Source: an uncultured Lachnospiraceae bacterium (GTDB lineage Bacteria; Bacillota; Clostridia; Lachnospirales; Lachnospiraceae). Taken from it: DNA of 64,000 nucleotides. Shown piece by piece: positions 17,499 to 27,405 of the stretch (positions are counted from its first letter, which is position 1; every line of letters starts with the position of its first letter). The translations under genes were made by a program, and so were the position numbers. The stretch is from assembly GCA_910588565.1 (NCBI GenBank), contig CAJUPF010000007.1:7695-71694 (forward strand), in the 5' to 3' direction. The notes below the pieces were generated by a model that was given only the letters and a program-made list of their open reading frames with translations, made no database searches and was not told where the DNA came from.

Positions 17499-17580
17499 CT
17501 GCGAACTGCGCACTTGCTGCGCAGTTCGCAGCCGATATAGTAGAATTGCCAGGAATCCGGCTCCTTGGCAGTAACAGACG
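17499..17580 (+). repeat. Dispersed palindrome-headed element, copy B
   Basis: Perfect 14-bp arms (CTGCGAACTGCGCA, 17499-17512; TGCGCAGTTCGCAG, 17518-17531) surround CTTGC. They are followed by CCGATATAGTAGAATTGCCA and GGAATCCGGCTCCTTGGCA. It matches the element at 7474-7552 on the other strand over about 75 bp. Confidence 0.65.
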
Positions 17581-17665
17581 CTATTTTATTGTTAGCGGAT
17601 TGATATGTAATTTTACAGGAAGTTGTTGCGGAAGCTTTGATCTTATACGTTTTTCCTCCGCTGCC
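17564..17665 (-). pseudogene. Relic of a bacterial Ig-like (Big_2) surface domain
   Basis: The reverse frame reads GGKTYKIKASATTSCKITYQ followed by SANNKIASVTAK. This is typical of Big_2 domains of Lachnospiraceae surface proteins. No start or domain end is present. Confidence 0.5.
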
Positions 17666-17678
17666 TTCTGCGATTCAT

Positions 17679-17824
17679 CTAATTCTTCTGTACCGCATCT
17701 ATCACAGCTTGGTAATATACGTCAAATTCCTTTACTTCTCCGCGATAATAATCCGTATAATATCCACGGCTGTGCCCCACATGATCCAGCCAGTCGTTCT
17801 TTATATAGATAACAGAAGTTTTTA
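17679..17824 (-). pseudogene. Unrecognised coding relic with stop codon
   Basis: A reverse frame of about 48 codons (YIKNDWLDHVGHSRGYYTDY ... AVIDAVQKN, stop at 17679) has coding-like composition but no start codon. Together with the Ig-like relic it suggests a decayed secreted protein in the 17.4-17.8 kb gap. Confidence 0.35.
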
Positions 17825-17832
17825 CTGATTTT

Positions 17833-18909
<1,077 letters not shown>

Positions 18910-18954
18910 CTATTATGAATTCCAATTTTTTTCAACATATTTTTACTAAATTTT

Positions 18955-19590
18955 TTACTTGCAATCATAGTTCAGCTTTTTGGCTTCCCTGTCACTACTG
19001 GCTTTCAGTGCGTTCCGAATCTGATGAAATGACTCTTCTAATGTGCCATTGTTATTGATGACAACTTTACAATATCTCCGGTACTTCTCTTCCGATATCT
19101 GGCTGGCAAATACCGCGTCAATTTTTTCATCCGAGTATCCCCTGCTCTCCTTCAGCCTGCTGCGCCTCTTCTCCTTTGATGTGCAGATATACCACAATTC
19201 ATCACAGATCTGATCATATCCATCTTCAATCAGCAATGCCGCCTCCAGAATAAAATATGAATAGACTCCATTCTGCCGTTCTTCCTCCACAAGCCGAAGA
19301 ATCTCCTGTTTTACAGCCGGATGGACAATTCCATTCAGCCTGTCCCGCTTTTTTGCATCTGAAAAAATCACGGCTGCCAGTTTCCCCGTATGCAGGCTGC
19401 CAGTTTCCAGATACAGCTCTGCGTCCGGGAAAGCCTCCCGTATCTGTGCGTAGCATTCTGTTCCAGGCTGCATTAGTTTGTGGGCCAGTTCATCCGCCAA
19501 CAGGATTTTTGCAGAAAATTCCCGTTCGATATAGTGCAAAAGCTCTGATTTTCCGGCCCCCACACCTCCTGTAATTCCAATAAATCTCAT
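18955..19590 (-). CDS. coaE: Dephospho-CoA kinase
   Basis: Last step of CoA synthesis (ATP-dependent 3'-phosphorylation of dephospho-CoA). 211 residues. The P-loop GGVGAGKS is at residues 8-15, with DELAHKLMQPG and the lid region ESRGYSDEKIDAVFASQIS. The start ATG at 19590 (MRFIGITGGVGAGKSE) is the family norm; a longer open frame upstream adds an unlikely basic extension. It lies 63 bp after polA on the same strand, the common polA-coaE pairing in Firmicutes. Confidence 0.95.
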   Translation of the reverse strand: MRFIGITGGVGAGKSELLHYIEREFSAKILLADELAHKLMQPGTECYAQIREAFPDAELYLETGSLHTGKLAAVIFSDAKKRDRLNGIVHPAVKQEILRLVEEERQNGVYSYFILEAALLIEDGYDQICDELWYICTSKEKRRSRLKESRGYSDEKIDAVFASQISEEKYRRYCKVVINNNGTLEESFHQIRNALKASSDREAKKLNYDCK

Positions 19591-19653
19591 AGTATCCACC
19601 CGTTTATCCGACTTTTTTCTCCTATGCTTCTGACAGGCACACGCAGGCACAGC

Positions 19654-22302
19654 TTATTTTGCTTCATACCAGTTCTTTCCGGTATGCAGATCAATTTCCA
19701 ATGTTACTGACAATTCTGCCGCGCCCTGCATCTCCTCTGTCAGGATCTTCTTTACCTGCGGAAGTTCCTCATTGACCGTCTCGATCAGCAGTTCATCATG
19801 CACCTGCAGAATCAGTTTCGATTTCAGACCTTCTTTTGCCAGCCGGTCATGCACCCGGATCATTGCAATTTTAATAATGTCCGCCGCCGTTCCCTGAATC
19901 GGCGCGTTCATCGCCACCCGTTCCCCAAAGGAACGCTGCATAAAATTGCCGGAAGAAAGCTCCGGCACCGGCCTTCTGCGTCCAAACATCGTCAGCGAAT
20001 ACCCTTTCTCTTTTGCCTCTGCCACCAGCCCGTCCAGAAACGCTTTGATTTTTGGGTATGTTTCAAAATAACGTTCGATATATTCCGCCGCTTCTTTTTT
20101 GCTGATGCTCAAGTCCTGGCTCAGGCCAAAAGAGCTGATGCCGTAGACAATTCCGAAATTTACTGCTTTTGCATTCCTTCTCTGCAGCTCCGTCACCTCA
20201 TCAAACGGAATATGGAACACCTGGGACGCCGTTGTCCGGTGAATATCCTTTGCTTCCCGATATGCCTGGATCAGCTGCTCATCCCCGGACATATGCGCCA
20301 ATACACGCAGTTCAATCTGGGAATAATCCGCGTCTGCAAAAATACAGCCCTCTGCCGGGGAAAATACCTTTCGGATCATCCTTCCAAGCTCCATGCGGAT
20401 CGGAATATTCTGCAGGTTGGGATCGGCGCTGCTGATACGCCCGGTAGCTGTAATGGTCTGATGAAATGTACTGTGAATCCGCCCGGTTTCATCGATAAAA
20501 TTCACCAGGCCGTCCGCATATGTGGATTTTAATTTGGTCAGCTGCCGGTATTCTAAAATCTCTGCTACCACCGGGTATTCCGGCGCTAGTTTATCCAGTA
20601 CCTCTGCCGCTGTAGAATATCCTGTTTTGGTCTTTTTCCCATAAGGCATCTTTAATTTGTCAAACAAAATTACACCTAGCTGTTTGGGAGAATTGATATT
20701 AAACGTCTCTCCGGCCTTTTCGTAAATACTCTGTTCCAGCTCCAAAATCCGCTGTACCAGACTTTCTCCATAAGCCTCAAGAGCAGCTTTATCTGCCGCG
20801 ATTCCTTCCTGCTCCATATCTGCCAGAACATAGACCAATGGCAGCTCAATCTCCTCATAAAGGGTAAGCATTCCTGTTTCTTTCAGTCCTTCTGTCAGTA
20901 CCGCTTTTGCTTTCCATGCGGTGTATGCCATATTGCAGGCACAGGAACACGCTTTCTGCGGCTCTTTCTCCATTCCTTCCCCAAGGCTTAATTTCCCCAG
21001 ATAATCTGTCTGGGAAGAGAGCGTTAAGCCAAGATATTTTCCTGCGATATCGTCATACGTATACGTGCTTTGCAGTGGGTTTAAAAGATACGCCGCAATC
21101 CCGCAGTCAAACAGCCGTTTCCTCAATTCCGGATCATCGCCGGGAAGTAAAAAGAACCTGACCTGCTCCTTTAAATCCAGGACAGAACCGCTTCCCTTTA
21201 GCAGCAGGCTTTGCAGCCTCCCTTTTAAATATTCTGCGGTCATAAAGCCGCTCACCGGAAGATACGCTGTCTCTTCTTCCCCAAAACACACCGCAGCCCC
21301 TAAAAGCTTCTGATCTTTTACCACCGGAGCCAGCCCAAAGCAGCTGCTGTTTTCCGCTTTTATAAGCCACTCCTCGGCCTGTGTAAATTCTTCGATTCTC
21401 TGAAACTGTTCCGGATCACAATTTCTGGGACTTTCCGGTTCAAACCGTTTGAGCAGGCTTTTTAATTCCAGACGTTCGCACAGAAGGCGGGCCTCCTGCG
21501 TAAATAAATTCCCCAGCCGCGCTTCCTGAAGCTGGTATGCAATCGGTGCATTTACATCGATTGTCGCCAGTGTTTTTGACAATTCCGCCATATCATAATG
21601 GGCTTTTAAATTCTCTTTTGCCCGTTTTGGCTTGATTTCTTCCGCATGGGCAAACGCGTTTTCGATACTGCCATAAGCTGCAATCAGGCTGGTAGCCGTC
21701 TTCTCTCCAATTCCAGGCACACCTGGAATATTATCCGAAGTATCTCCCATCAGGGCTTTTACATCGATAAACTGTACCGGGGTCACCTGATAGCGTTCCA
21801 ACACATCTTTTGCATAATAATTTTCTATTTCTGTGCCTGTCCGCTTTGTCTTTGGGATTCGGATTCTGACATGCTCTGTGGCAAGCTGCAGCAAATCACG
21901 ATCCCCGGAAACGACAGAGACTTCTAACCCTGCCGCTTCTGCCTGCCTGGAAATCGTTCCCAGAATATCATCGGCCTCATAGCCTTCTTTTTCTACAATC
22001 CGCACCCCCATAGCAGATAACATTTCTTTCATAACCGGCACCTGCTGGCGCAGTTCTTCTGCCATGGGTTTTCTGGTGCCTTTGTATTCCGCATACATAT
22101 TGTGGCGGAAGGTGGGTGCGTGTACATCAAAAGCTACCGTCAGATATTCCGGTTGTTCCTCATCTAAGATTTTAAATAAGATATTTAAAAATCCATGGAT
22201 GGCATTGGTATGAAACCCTTCGGAATTTGACAAATCCGGGACTCCAAAAAATGCTCTGTTTAAAATACTGTGCCCGTCAATCAATACTATTTTTTCACTC
22301 AT
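19654..22302 (-). CDS. polA: DNA polymerase I
   Basis: 882 residues. The 5'-3' exonuclease domain (VLIDGHSILNRAFFG, YEADDILGT, GDRDLLQLAT, GVPGIGEKTA) comes first. A middle 3'-5' exonuclease-like domain seems to lack its catalytic acidic motifs, as in many Firmicute enzymes. The A-family polymerase domain follows (DADYSQIELRVLAHMSGD, RRNAKAVNFGIVYGISSFG, LQVHDELLIE). It works in Okazaki fragment processing and repair. The ATG at 22302 overlaps the pepP stop codon (ATGA), showing translational coupling. Confidence 0.97.
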   Translation of the reverse strand: MSEKIVLIDGHSILNRAFFGVPDLSNSEGFHTNAIHGFLNILFKILDEEQPEYLTVAFDVHAPTFRHNMYAEYKGTRKPMAEELRQQVPVMKEMLSAMGVRIVEKEGYEADDILGTISRQAEAAGLEVSVVSGDRDLLQLATEHVRIRIPKTKRTGTEIENYYAKDVLERYQVTPVQFIDVKALMGDTSDNIPGVPGIGEKTATSLIAAYGSIENAFAHAEEIKPKRAKENLKAHYDMAELSKTLATIDVNAPIAYQLQEARLGNLFTQEARLLCERLELKSLLKRFEPESPRNCDPEQFQRIEEFTQAEEWLIKAENSSCFGLAPVVKDQKLLGAAVCFGEEETAYLPVSGFMTAEYLKGRLQSLLLKGSGSVLDLKEQVRFFLLPGDDPELRKRLFDCGIAAYLLNPLQSTYTYDDIAGKYLGLTLSSQTDYLGKLSLGEGMEKEPQKACSCACNMAYTAWKAKAVLTEGLKETGMLTLYEEIELPLVYVLADMEQEGIAADKAALEAYGESLVQRILELEQSIYEKAGETFNINSPKQLGVILFDKLKMPYGKKTKTGYSTAAEVLDKLAPEYPVVAEILEYRQLTKLKSTYADGLVNFIDETGRIHSTFHQTITATGRISSADPNLQNIPIRMELGRMIRKVFSPAEGCIFADADYSQIELRVLAHMSGDEQLIQAYREAKDIHRTTASQVFHIPFDEVTELQRRNAKAVNFGIVYGISSFGLSQDLSISKKEAAEYIERYFETYPKIKAFLDGLVAEAKEKGYSLTMFGRRRPVPELSSGNFMQRSFGERVAMNAPIQGTAADIIKIAMIRVHDRLAKEGLKSKLILQVHDELLIETVNEELPQVKKILTEEMQGAAELSVTLEIDLHTGKNWYEAK

Positions 22303-24092
22303 ATTGCCCTCGTATATTCTTTTAACCAACGATTTTGTGCATCTGTCATATAAGGTGACAGCGTCTCATACACGTTTTTATGATAGTCATTTAACAGCGT
22401 TTTTTCCCGGTTTGTCATATCCTTTGGATCAACCGCGTCCAAATCGATTGGCGCATAGGTAATCGTCTCAAAACAAAGGAACTGCCCGTATTCATTCCGC
22501 TCCGCCCCACGGCACAGAAGCTCATTTTCAATACGGATACCGTATGCGCCTTCAATATAGACTCCAGGCTCATCGGTCGTAATCATGCCTTCTTCCAATA
22601 CAGCCGTATCTTCCAATCTGCTCTGTTTCCAGCGGAACGCATTGGGGCCTTCATGTACATTCAGGATATGCCCGACTCCGTGCCCGGTTCCGCAGCGGTA
22701 ATCAAGCCCCAGGCTCCAAAGCGGCTCCCTGGCCAGAATATCCAGATTCGCTCCTCTGCAGCCATGCAGAAACTTCGCCGCCGCCAGATTCAGATTAGAA
22801 CGCAGCACTGCCGTAAAATTCCGCCGCATTTCATCTGTGATCGGGCCAAGCGCTATGGTTCTTGTGATATCAGTAGTCCCTTCCAGATAATGTCCCCCGG
22901 AATCTACCAGAAGAAATCCTTCCGGTTTCAGCGCCGCAGACTGCTCCGGCGTGGCTGCATAATGCATCATCGCCGCGTTTTCCCCATATGCGCAGATCGT
23001 TTCAAAACTCAGATCCAGAAAATGCTCCTGTTCTTCGCGCCGCTCTTTCAGATATTCTGCTGCGGAAAGTTCTGTAATCGGCTCTGTTCCAATGTGCGTT
23101 TTCAGCCAATACATAAATTTTGTAAAAGCTACGCCGTCTTTGATATGCGCTGTAATCGTATTCGCTATCTCTGTCGGGTTTTTTACCGCTTTTAACCGTT
23201 CAGAGGGATTTTCTTTCTTTCTCTTTTTCACAGATTCCGGCAGATTCCTAAAAATTCTGTAATTCACTGTTTTTTCATCCAAAAGCACTGTTTCTGCCGT
23301 TATGCCGGCTGCATAATCATAGATGGAATCATACGGACGGACTGTGATCTTGTGTTCTGCCAGATACGCGCTTTGCTCTTCTGTCAGGAGTTCTTCCTGC
23401 ACAAACCAGATGCATGTTTCCTGTGTTATAATAAGATAGGACAGAACCACCGGGACATGGAAAATATCGCTGCCGCGCACATTTAAAAGCCATGCGATAT
23501 CGTACAGAGAAGACAAAATATGCATCTGTGCGCCGGCCTCTTTTATTTTTTCCCTGACGTCCGCAAGCTTCCACGCTGTGCTGCGGCCGGAATATTGTTC
23601 TTCCAAAATAAAAAAGGGCTCTTTTGACATACCCGGACGGTTCTGCCAGATCGTTCCGACGATATCCTCATCCGTGTACAGTGTTCCTTGTTTCTCTTTG
23701 GCAATCGTTTCGTATTCTTCTCCGTCTTTGGCGCTGATTACTCTGCCGTCAAATCCGATACAGCCGCCAGTCTTTATGGTTTCTCTGATAAAATCCTTGA
23801 TCTTGGGCACGCCTTCTTCGCCCATGCGCCGCAGGGTAATCCCGCTGCCTTCTAACTGCCGCCCGGCCTGGATAAAATATCTTCCGTCTGTCCACAAGTC
23901 TGCTGTCGTCTGCGTAATCACTGCGGTTCCGGCAGACCCGGTAAATCCGGTTATATATTCTCTTGCTTTAAAATATTCTCCTACGTATTCGGATGCGTGA
24001 AAATCGGATGTGGGAATCACATACAAATCGATTCCACGCTCCGCCATTTGCGCCCGGAGCGCTGCAATCCGTTCCACTGCCTTATGCTTCAT
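22299..24092 (-). CDS. Xaa-Pro aminopeptidase (M24B, PepP-like)
   Basis: 597 residues. Two creatinase-type N-terminal domains (YVIPTSDFHASEYVGEYF, TGSAGTAVITQ) precede the pita-bread catalytic domain. Metal ligands: VDSGGHYLEGTTDITRT (two Asp), GTGHGVGHILNVHEGP (His), TTDEPGVYIEG (Glu) and RIENELL (Glu). It cleaves N-terminal residues before proline. The ATG at 24092 is chosen because TGAGGACAAAGACG precedes it. It overlaps the thioesterase end by 11 bp; the frame is open upstream only through the repeat element. Confidence 0.93.
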   Translation of the reverse strand: MKHKAVERIAALRAQMAERGIDLYVIPTSDFHASEYVGEYFKAREYITGFTGSAGTAVITQTTADLWTDGRYFIQAGRQLEGSGITLRRMGEEGVPKIKDFIRETIKTGGCIGFDGRVISAKDGEEYETIAKEKQGTLYTDEDIVGTIWQNRPGMSKEPFFILEEQYSGRSTAWKLADVREKIKEAGAQMHILSSLYDIAWLLNVRGSDIFHVPVVLSYLIITQETCIWFVQEELLTEEQSAYLAEHKITVRPYDSIYDYAAGITAETVLLDEKTVNYRIFRNLPESVKKRKKENPSERLKAVKNPTEIANTITAHIKDGVAFTKFMYWLKTHIGTEPITELSAAEYLKERREEQEHFLDLSFETICAYGENAAMMHYAATPEQSAALKPEGFLLVDSGGHYLEGTTDITRTIALGPITDEMRRNFTAVLRSNLNLAAAKFLHGCRGANLDILAREPLWSLGLDYRCGTGHGVGHILNVHEGPNAFRWKQSRLEDTAVLEEGMITTDEPGVYIEGAYGIRIENELLCRGAERNEYGQFLCFETITYAPIDLDAVDPKDMTNREKTLLNDYHKNVYETLSPYMTDAQNRWLKEYTRAI

Positions 24093-24603
24093 CGTCTTTG
24101 TCCTCATGATCGCCGAATGGCATAGAGGTATCCCCGGAGGGGGCGTCTTCATAAAATTCAAAAAATTTGGTATCCAGTTCCGGATAGGAGCGTTTCAGGG
24201 AAATGGGTTTGCCGCTGCGGGTTAAAAAGCAGTGTTCACTGGCGGCAAGCGTCCGCAGTTCTCCTGTTTTTTTATCTGTCATACGGTATTCTACTTTCAT
24301 TTTAATCCCGTTGTATTCTGCTATTTTGGTCTCGATGACTACAGTATCATCGAAATGCACCATGCTTTTGTATTCACAGGTTACGGATAAAACGGGGCTG
24401 ATAATTTCCATTTTTTCCATACCTTTGTAAGACAGGCCAATCTGTTCCATCATGTCCATTCTGGCCTCTTCCATCCAGCGGATGTAATTGGAGTGATGAA
24501 TGATTCCCATTTGATCGGTTTCATAGTATTTCGCGTGATGTTCGTATGGTTTCAGACGAATTGGGTCTGTCTGCCCGTAAATCTGTAATTCTCTTCCAGC
24601 CAT
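24082..24603 (-). CDS. Acyl-CoA thioesterase, 4HBT/YbgC family, with repeat-derived tail
   Basis: 173 residues, hot-dog fold. The YbgC-type catalytic motif is YYETDQMGIIHHSNYIRWMEE (Asp in ETDQMG), then CEYKSMVHFDDTVVIET. It hydrolyses acyl-CoA esters; the substrate is not known. The C-terminal tail after the hot-dog core (APSGDTSMPFGDHEDKD, about residues 154-170) is encoded by a copy of the 46-bp repeat element. The start ATG at 24603 has GGAGG upstream. It is the first gene of the thioesterase-pepP-polA-coaE operon, with its promoter at 24640-24668. Confidence 0.88.
   Translation of the reverse strand: MAGRELQIYGQTDPIRLKPYEHHAKYYETDQMGIIHHSNYIRWMEEARMDMMEQIGLSYKGMEKMEIISPVLSVTCEYKSMVHFDDTVVIETKIAEYNGIKMKVEYRMTDKKTGELRTLAASEHCFLTRSGKPISLKRSYPELDTKFFEFYEDAPSGDTSMPFGDHEDKDDEA
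24108..24140 (+). repeat. 46-bp element inside a coding end
   Basis: GCCGAATGGCATAGAGGTAT followed by CCCCGGAGGG matches the family core. It is read on the reverse strand as PSGDTSMPFGD at the end of the thioesterase gene. Confidence 0.7.
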
Positions 24604-24639
24604 ATTCAGGCGCCTCCTTTTCAAAAACTTTTCATTGTT

Positions 24640-24668
24640 ATTATGTCACACTGAAACAGGATTTTCAA
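24640..24668 (-). promoter_or_regulatory. Promoter of the thioesterase-pepP-polA-coaE operon
   Basis: TTGAAA (24668-24663), a 17-bp spacer and CATAAT (24645-24640) on the reverse strand, about 36 bp before the thioesterase start codon. Confidence 0.7.
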
Positions 24669-24776
24669 GTTGGTGATTCTTATCATTTTTGCTTTTTGCA
24701 AATAAAACTTGGTATCGCTATAATCAGAATACACCAAGAAAACTTGGCAGCACAGAACAGAATCCGTCTCACTTAA

Positions 24777-25493
24777 CTATATGGATTTTTGTTTATTCAA
24801 CAGTATTGCACATACAATTACCGCCGCACAAAATACAAGAATCAAATACCATAGATTTTCAAAGCAAAAACCATTGTTTAACATTAATCGGTATCCCCAG
24901 GAAGCGGGGAACATACGCCCGATGGTTTCAAGAAAATCAGGCAGCAGATTGAGAGGGAACATAATTCCCGAAAGCATAATTGAGGGTAAAAATACAAGTT
25001 GCGCTATCATCGTCAGTTTTGCCTGATTTGTTGCAATTAGCCCTAATACACTTCCAATGCCCAATGATACAATTATGTATACAGCAAGCGCAGGAAAGAA
25101 AAACGGAAGCTGCATCGGCAAAGCTGCCTCAAACAGCACGGGAGCAAGCAGCAATATAATGATACAGCTAATCATCAAATGCACAAATGCAGAAAGAACC
25201 ATCGTAATAAGACCGAAATAGAAAGGCACTCCATTCGCTTTATAAACCTTTTTTACATCACTTCCATATGTTTCAATCAGCGATGGCGGCAGCCCGATAA
25301 ACGCTCCCATGGAAACGCTCATTACAATCATAGACTGTATCAGCGTGCTTCTCGTTTCAGGCATAACAGAAGTAAAAATACCACCCATAAGCAGAAAGAA
25401 CATAAGCGGAACGATATAGCAGGTAACTAACAAGGATTTACTTCGTATATCCAATTTCCACTGTAATGCCACACCATAAAAAAAACCGTTCAT
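24777..25493 (-). CDS. ABC-2 type transporter permease
   Basis: 238 residues with six hydrophobic segments (VTCYIVPLMFFLLMGGIFTS, FVHLMISCIIILLLAPVLF, VYIIVSLGIGSVLGLI and others). The PSIMLSGIMFPLNLLPDFL stretch is typical of ABC-2 exporters. It partners the ATPase encoded just upstream, whose stop it overlaps by 4 bp. Base composition is more AT-rich than in the housekeeping genes to its left, in keeping with an acquired block. The substrate is unknown; the MerR control suggests a toxic compound. Confidence 0.88.
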   Translation of the reverse strand: MNGFFYGVALQWKLDIRSKSLLVTCYIVPLMFFLLMGGIFTSVMPETRSTLIQSMIVMSVSMGAFIGLPPSLIETYGSDVKKVYKANGVPFYFGLITMVLSAFVHLMISCIIILLLAPVLFEAALPMQLPFFFPALAVYIIVSLGIGSVLGLIATNQAKLTMIAQLVFLPSIMLSGIMFPLNLLPDFLETIGRMFPASWGYRLMLNNGFCFENLWYLILVFCAAVIVCAILLNKQKSI

Positions 25494-26305
25494 TCTGTTT
25501 CCCTCCTTGCCATTTTGATAAAATGCTGTTCTAATGTGCCGCGGTTGACTTTCATATCCAATACAGGGATTTCTTTCTGTTTTAACTCGCCAAGCATGGA
25601 AATCAAAGCGTCTTCCATATTTTCCGTTTCAAAAGTCCTGTTTCCTTGCTGTGTCTTGATATGGATAAAGTATTTTCTCCCAACCTTATCCGTCAGTTCA
25701 GAAGCTGTGCCGCAAAAGACAATCTTTCCGTTATTCAAAATGGCAATGCGGTCGCATAAGGTTTCTACTTCCGTCATATCATGGCTTGCCAGAACAATTG
25801 TTTTTCCGTAGGACTTGAGTTTTCGGATTTGTTCGTGAAGCGACAGTCTGCCCTCAACATCAAGCCCCGCAGTTGGCTCGTCAAGAAAAATAATATCTGG
25901 ATTGCCGATAAGCGCAAGGGCAAGATGCAACCGCCTTTTCTGCCCTGTGGATAATTGTATATACAGTTTCTTTTCAATTTCTTTGATACCAAGGCCATTT
26001 AACACAGCATAATCAATTTTTGTTCTATTCCATTTTGCAAATAGATTTACAGCCTCCATTGGCCTGATATAGGCGGGTAAAGATGAGGATTGTAACTGAA
26101 TACCCATTTTCCCGTTTACAGTAATCACACCACTGTCATATGTCCTTAAGCCTTCGATACATTCAAGAGCTGTTGTTTTTCCCGCTCCGTTTACACCAAG
26201 CAGAGCAAAAATTTCCCCTTGTTCGATTTGAAAATCCAGTCCTTTCAGAACAACATGGCTGCCATAACTTTTCTTTAATTCACGAACCTGTATTGCGCCC
26301 TTCAT
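25490..26305 (-). CDS. ABC transporter ATP-binding protein
   Basis: 271 residues. Walker A GVNGAGKT (about 37-44), signature LSTGQKRR near 138, Walker B IIFLDEPTAGLD near 160, and the H-loop VLASHDMTEVE. Together with the permease at 24777 it forms an ABC-2 exporter of drug or peptide type. It starts 11 bp after the merR gene stop. Its end overlaps the permease start, so all three genes form one transcript. Confidence 0.92.
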   Translation of the reverse strand: MKGAIQVRELKKSYGSHVVLKGLDFQIEQGEIFALLGVNGAGKTTALECIEGLRTYDSGVITVNGKMGIQLQSSSLPAYIRPMEAVNLFAKWNRTKIDYAVLNGLGIKEIEKKLYIQLSTGQKRRLHLALALIGNPDIIFLDEPTAGLDVEGRLSLHEQIRKLKSYGKTIVLASHDMTEVETLCDRIAILNNGKIVFCGTASELTDKVGRKYFIHIKTQQGNRTFETENMEDALISMLGELKQKEIPVLDMKVNRGTLEQHFIKMARRETE

Positions 26306-26316
26306 TGTCTCACCTC

Positions 26317-27105
26317 CTAGTCAAATGGATTTGTTCCAAGCCTTGAAAAATAGACTTGCAAAGCTGGCTCTAAATATTCGTTTACGATTTTTTGTCTTTC
26401 TTCCCATGCATTTGCGGCGGTATCAATGTTGCCGATTTCCATCAATTTCGGAAGCATACTCCTGTCACCGTTTGTAAACTCCATAATCAACTCCCAATAT
26501 TCTTTTACAGCCTGTTGGCATTTTTCGTTTTCAGGCGGTACACTTGCCTTTTGAAGCTGTATAATTTCATCACTCAGGCGGTTGAATCTGTCCATAAAAT
26601 CCAAGCCGCTCTCCATATCAAATTGATTGCGTATGTGGTCGAGCGTATCATCATCAAAACGCTTAATTAGATAATAAAAGTCATTTTTCATTTGCAGATT
26701 GACAAGAATATCCGCATACTTGGTAAAGTTAACTGCCTGCATTTGTAAAACTTCTGTTTTTAACTGTTCGATTGCCTTCAAAGAATCTTTCAGCTGTTCT
26801 ATTTTTTTGCGTATATCGTCCGCCTGCTCCGTAAGGGCGTTTGCAACATCCTCCGGTGTTTCTAAAAAAATCAACCGCTGTTTTATATCGTTTAAAGAAA
26901 ACCCCAGTGATTTCAAAGATATAATCTGGTGAAGTATAATCAAATCTTTATCTGTATAAAGCCTGCGTCCACCTTCGCTTTCTGCCGATGGAGAGAGCAG
27001 CCCTTCTTTGTCATAGTATTGCAGAGTACGGACGGTAACGCCCATTTTCTTTGCTGCTTCGCCAACTGTCATAAATCCCTCTGGAACTGCTTTGTATTGT
27101 GCCAT
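26317..27105 (-). CDS. MerR-family regulator with TipAS-like C-terminal domain
   Basis: 262 residues. The N-terminal winged helix is TVGEAAKKMGVTVRTLQYYD with GRRLYTDKDLIILHQI, followed by a coiled-coil dimer helix. A C-terminal domain of about 110 residues resembles TipAS-type ligand binders. Such regulators bend the promoter when they bind a drug-like ligand. The start ATG at 27105 has AGGAGG 9 nt upstream. It leads the operon with the ABC ATPase and permease. Its own promoter has the diagnostic 19-bp spacer (27128-27158), so it very likely activates the operon. Confidence 0.9.
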   Translation of the reverse strand: MAQYKAVPEGFMTVGEAAKKMGVTVRTLQYYDKEGLLSPSAESEGGRRLYTDKDLIILHQIISLKSLGFSLNDIKQRLIFLETPEDVANALTEQADDIRKKIEQLKDSLKAIEQLKTEVLQMQAVNFTKYADILVNLQMKNDFYYLIKRFDDDTLDHIRNQFDMESGLDFMDRFNRLSDEIIQLQKASVPPENEKCQQAVKEYWELIMEFTNGDRSMLPKLMEIGNIDTAANAWEERQKIVNEYLEPALQVYFSRLGTNPFD

Positions 27106-27127
27106 AATCACTTACCTCCTGACACGT

Positions 27128-27158
27128 ATTATAAATCATTACGCAGCGTCACAAACAA
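27128..27158 (-). promoter_or_regulatory. MerR-type promoter with 19-bp spacer
   Basis: TTGTTT (27158-27153) and TATAAT (27133-27128) are 19 bp apart on the reverse strand. The spacer holds the near-palindrome TGACGC-T-GCGTAA. The long spacer with a central inverted repeat is the known hallmark of MerR-activated promoters. Confidence 0.85.
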
Positions 27159-27199
27159 TACCTTTTTGAAAAATTTTTAGAAGGGTTTCCAATGCTCCT

Positions 27200-27346
27200 A
27201 TGAGTTTCTGCCCCGAGAATGTTATATCCAGAATATTTGTATATGAAGATAAGAGAAAATACTATATTGAGCAAACCGAGAACGGAGTATATAAAATTTC
27301 CAAAGAAGTTTATGATTTGATAGAAAACTATATTACAGATAATTAA
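27200..27346 (+). CDS. Possible 48-residue unknown protein or relic
   Basis: ATG at 27200 opens a short frame (MSFCPENVISRIFVYEDKRK ... DLIENYITDN). It has coding-like, lysine- and tyrosine-rich composition, but there is no clear ribosome site and the frame is open a little upstream. It fills the gap between the two exporter operons. A truncated gene end is as likely as a real small gene. Confidence 0.3.
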   Translation: MSFCPENVISRIFVYEDKRKYYIEQTENGVYKISKEVYDLIENYITDN

Positions 27347-27405
27347 TAATCAATTATGGAAGTAAAAGGGAAGCTGGGTACACCTGTTTTTGATTATGTT
27401 TATTT

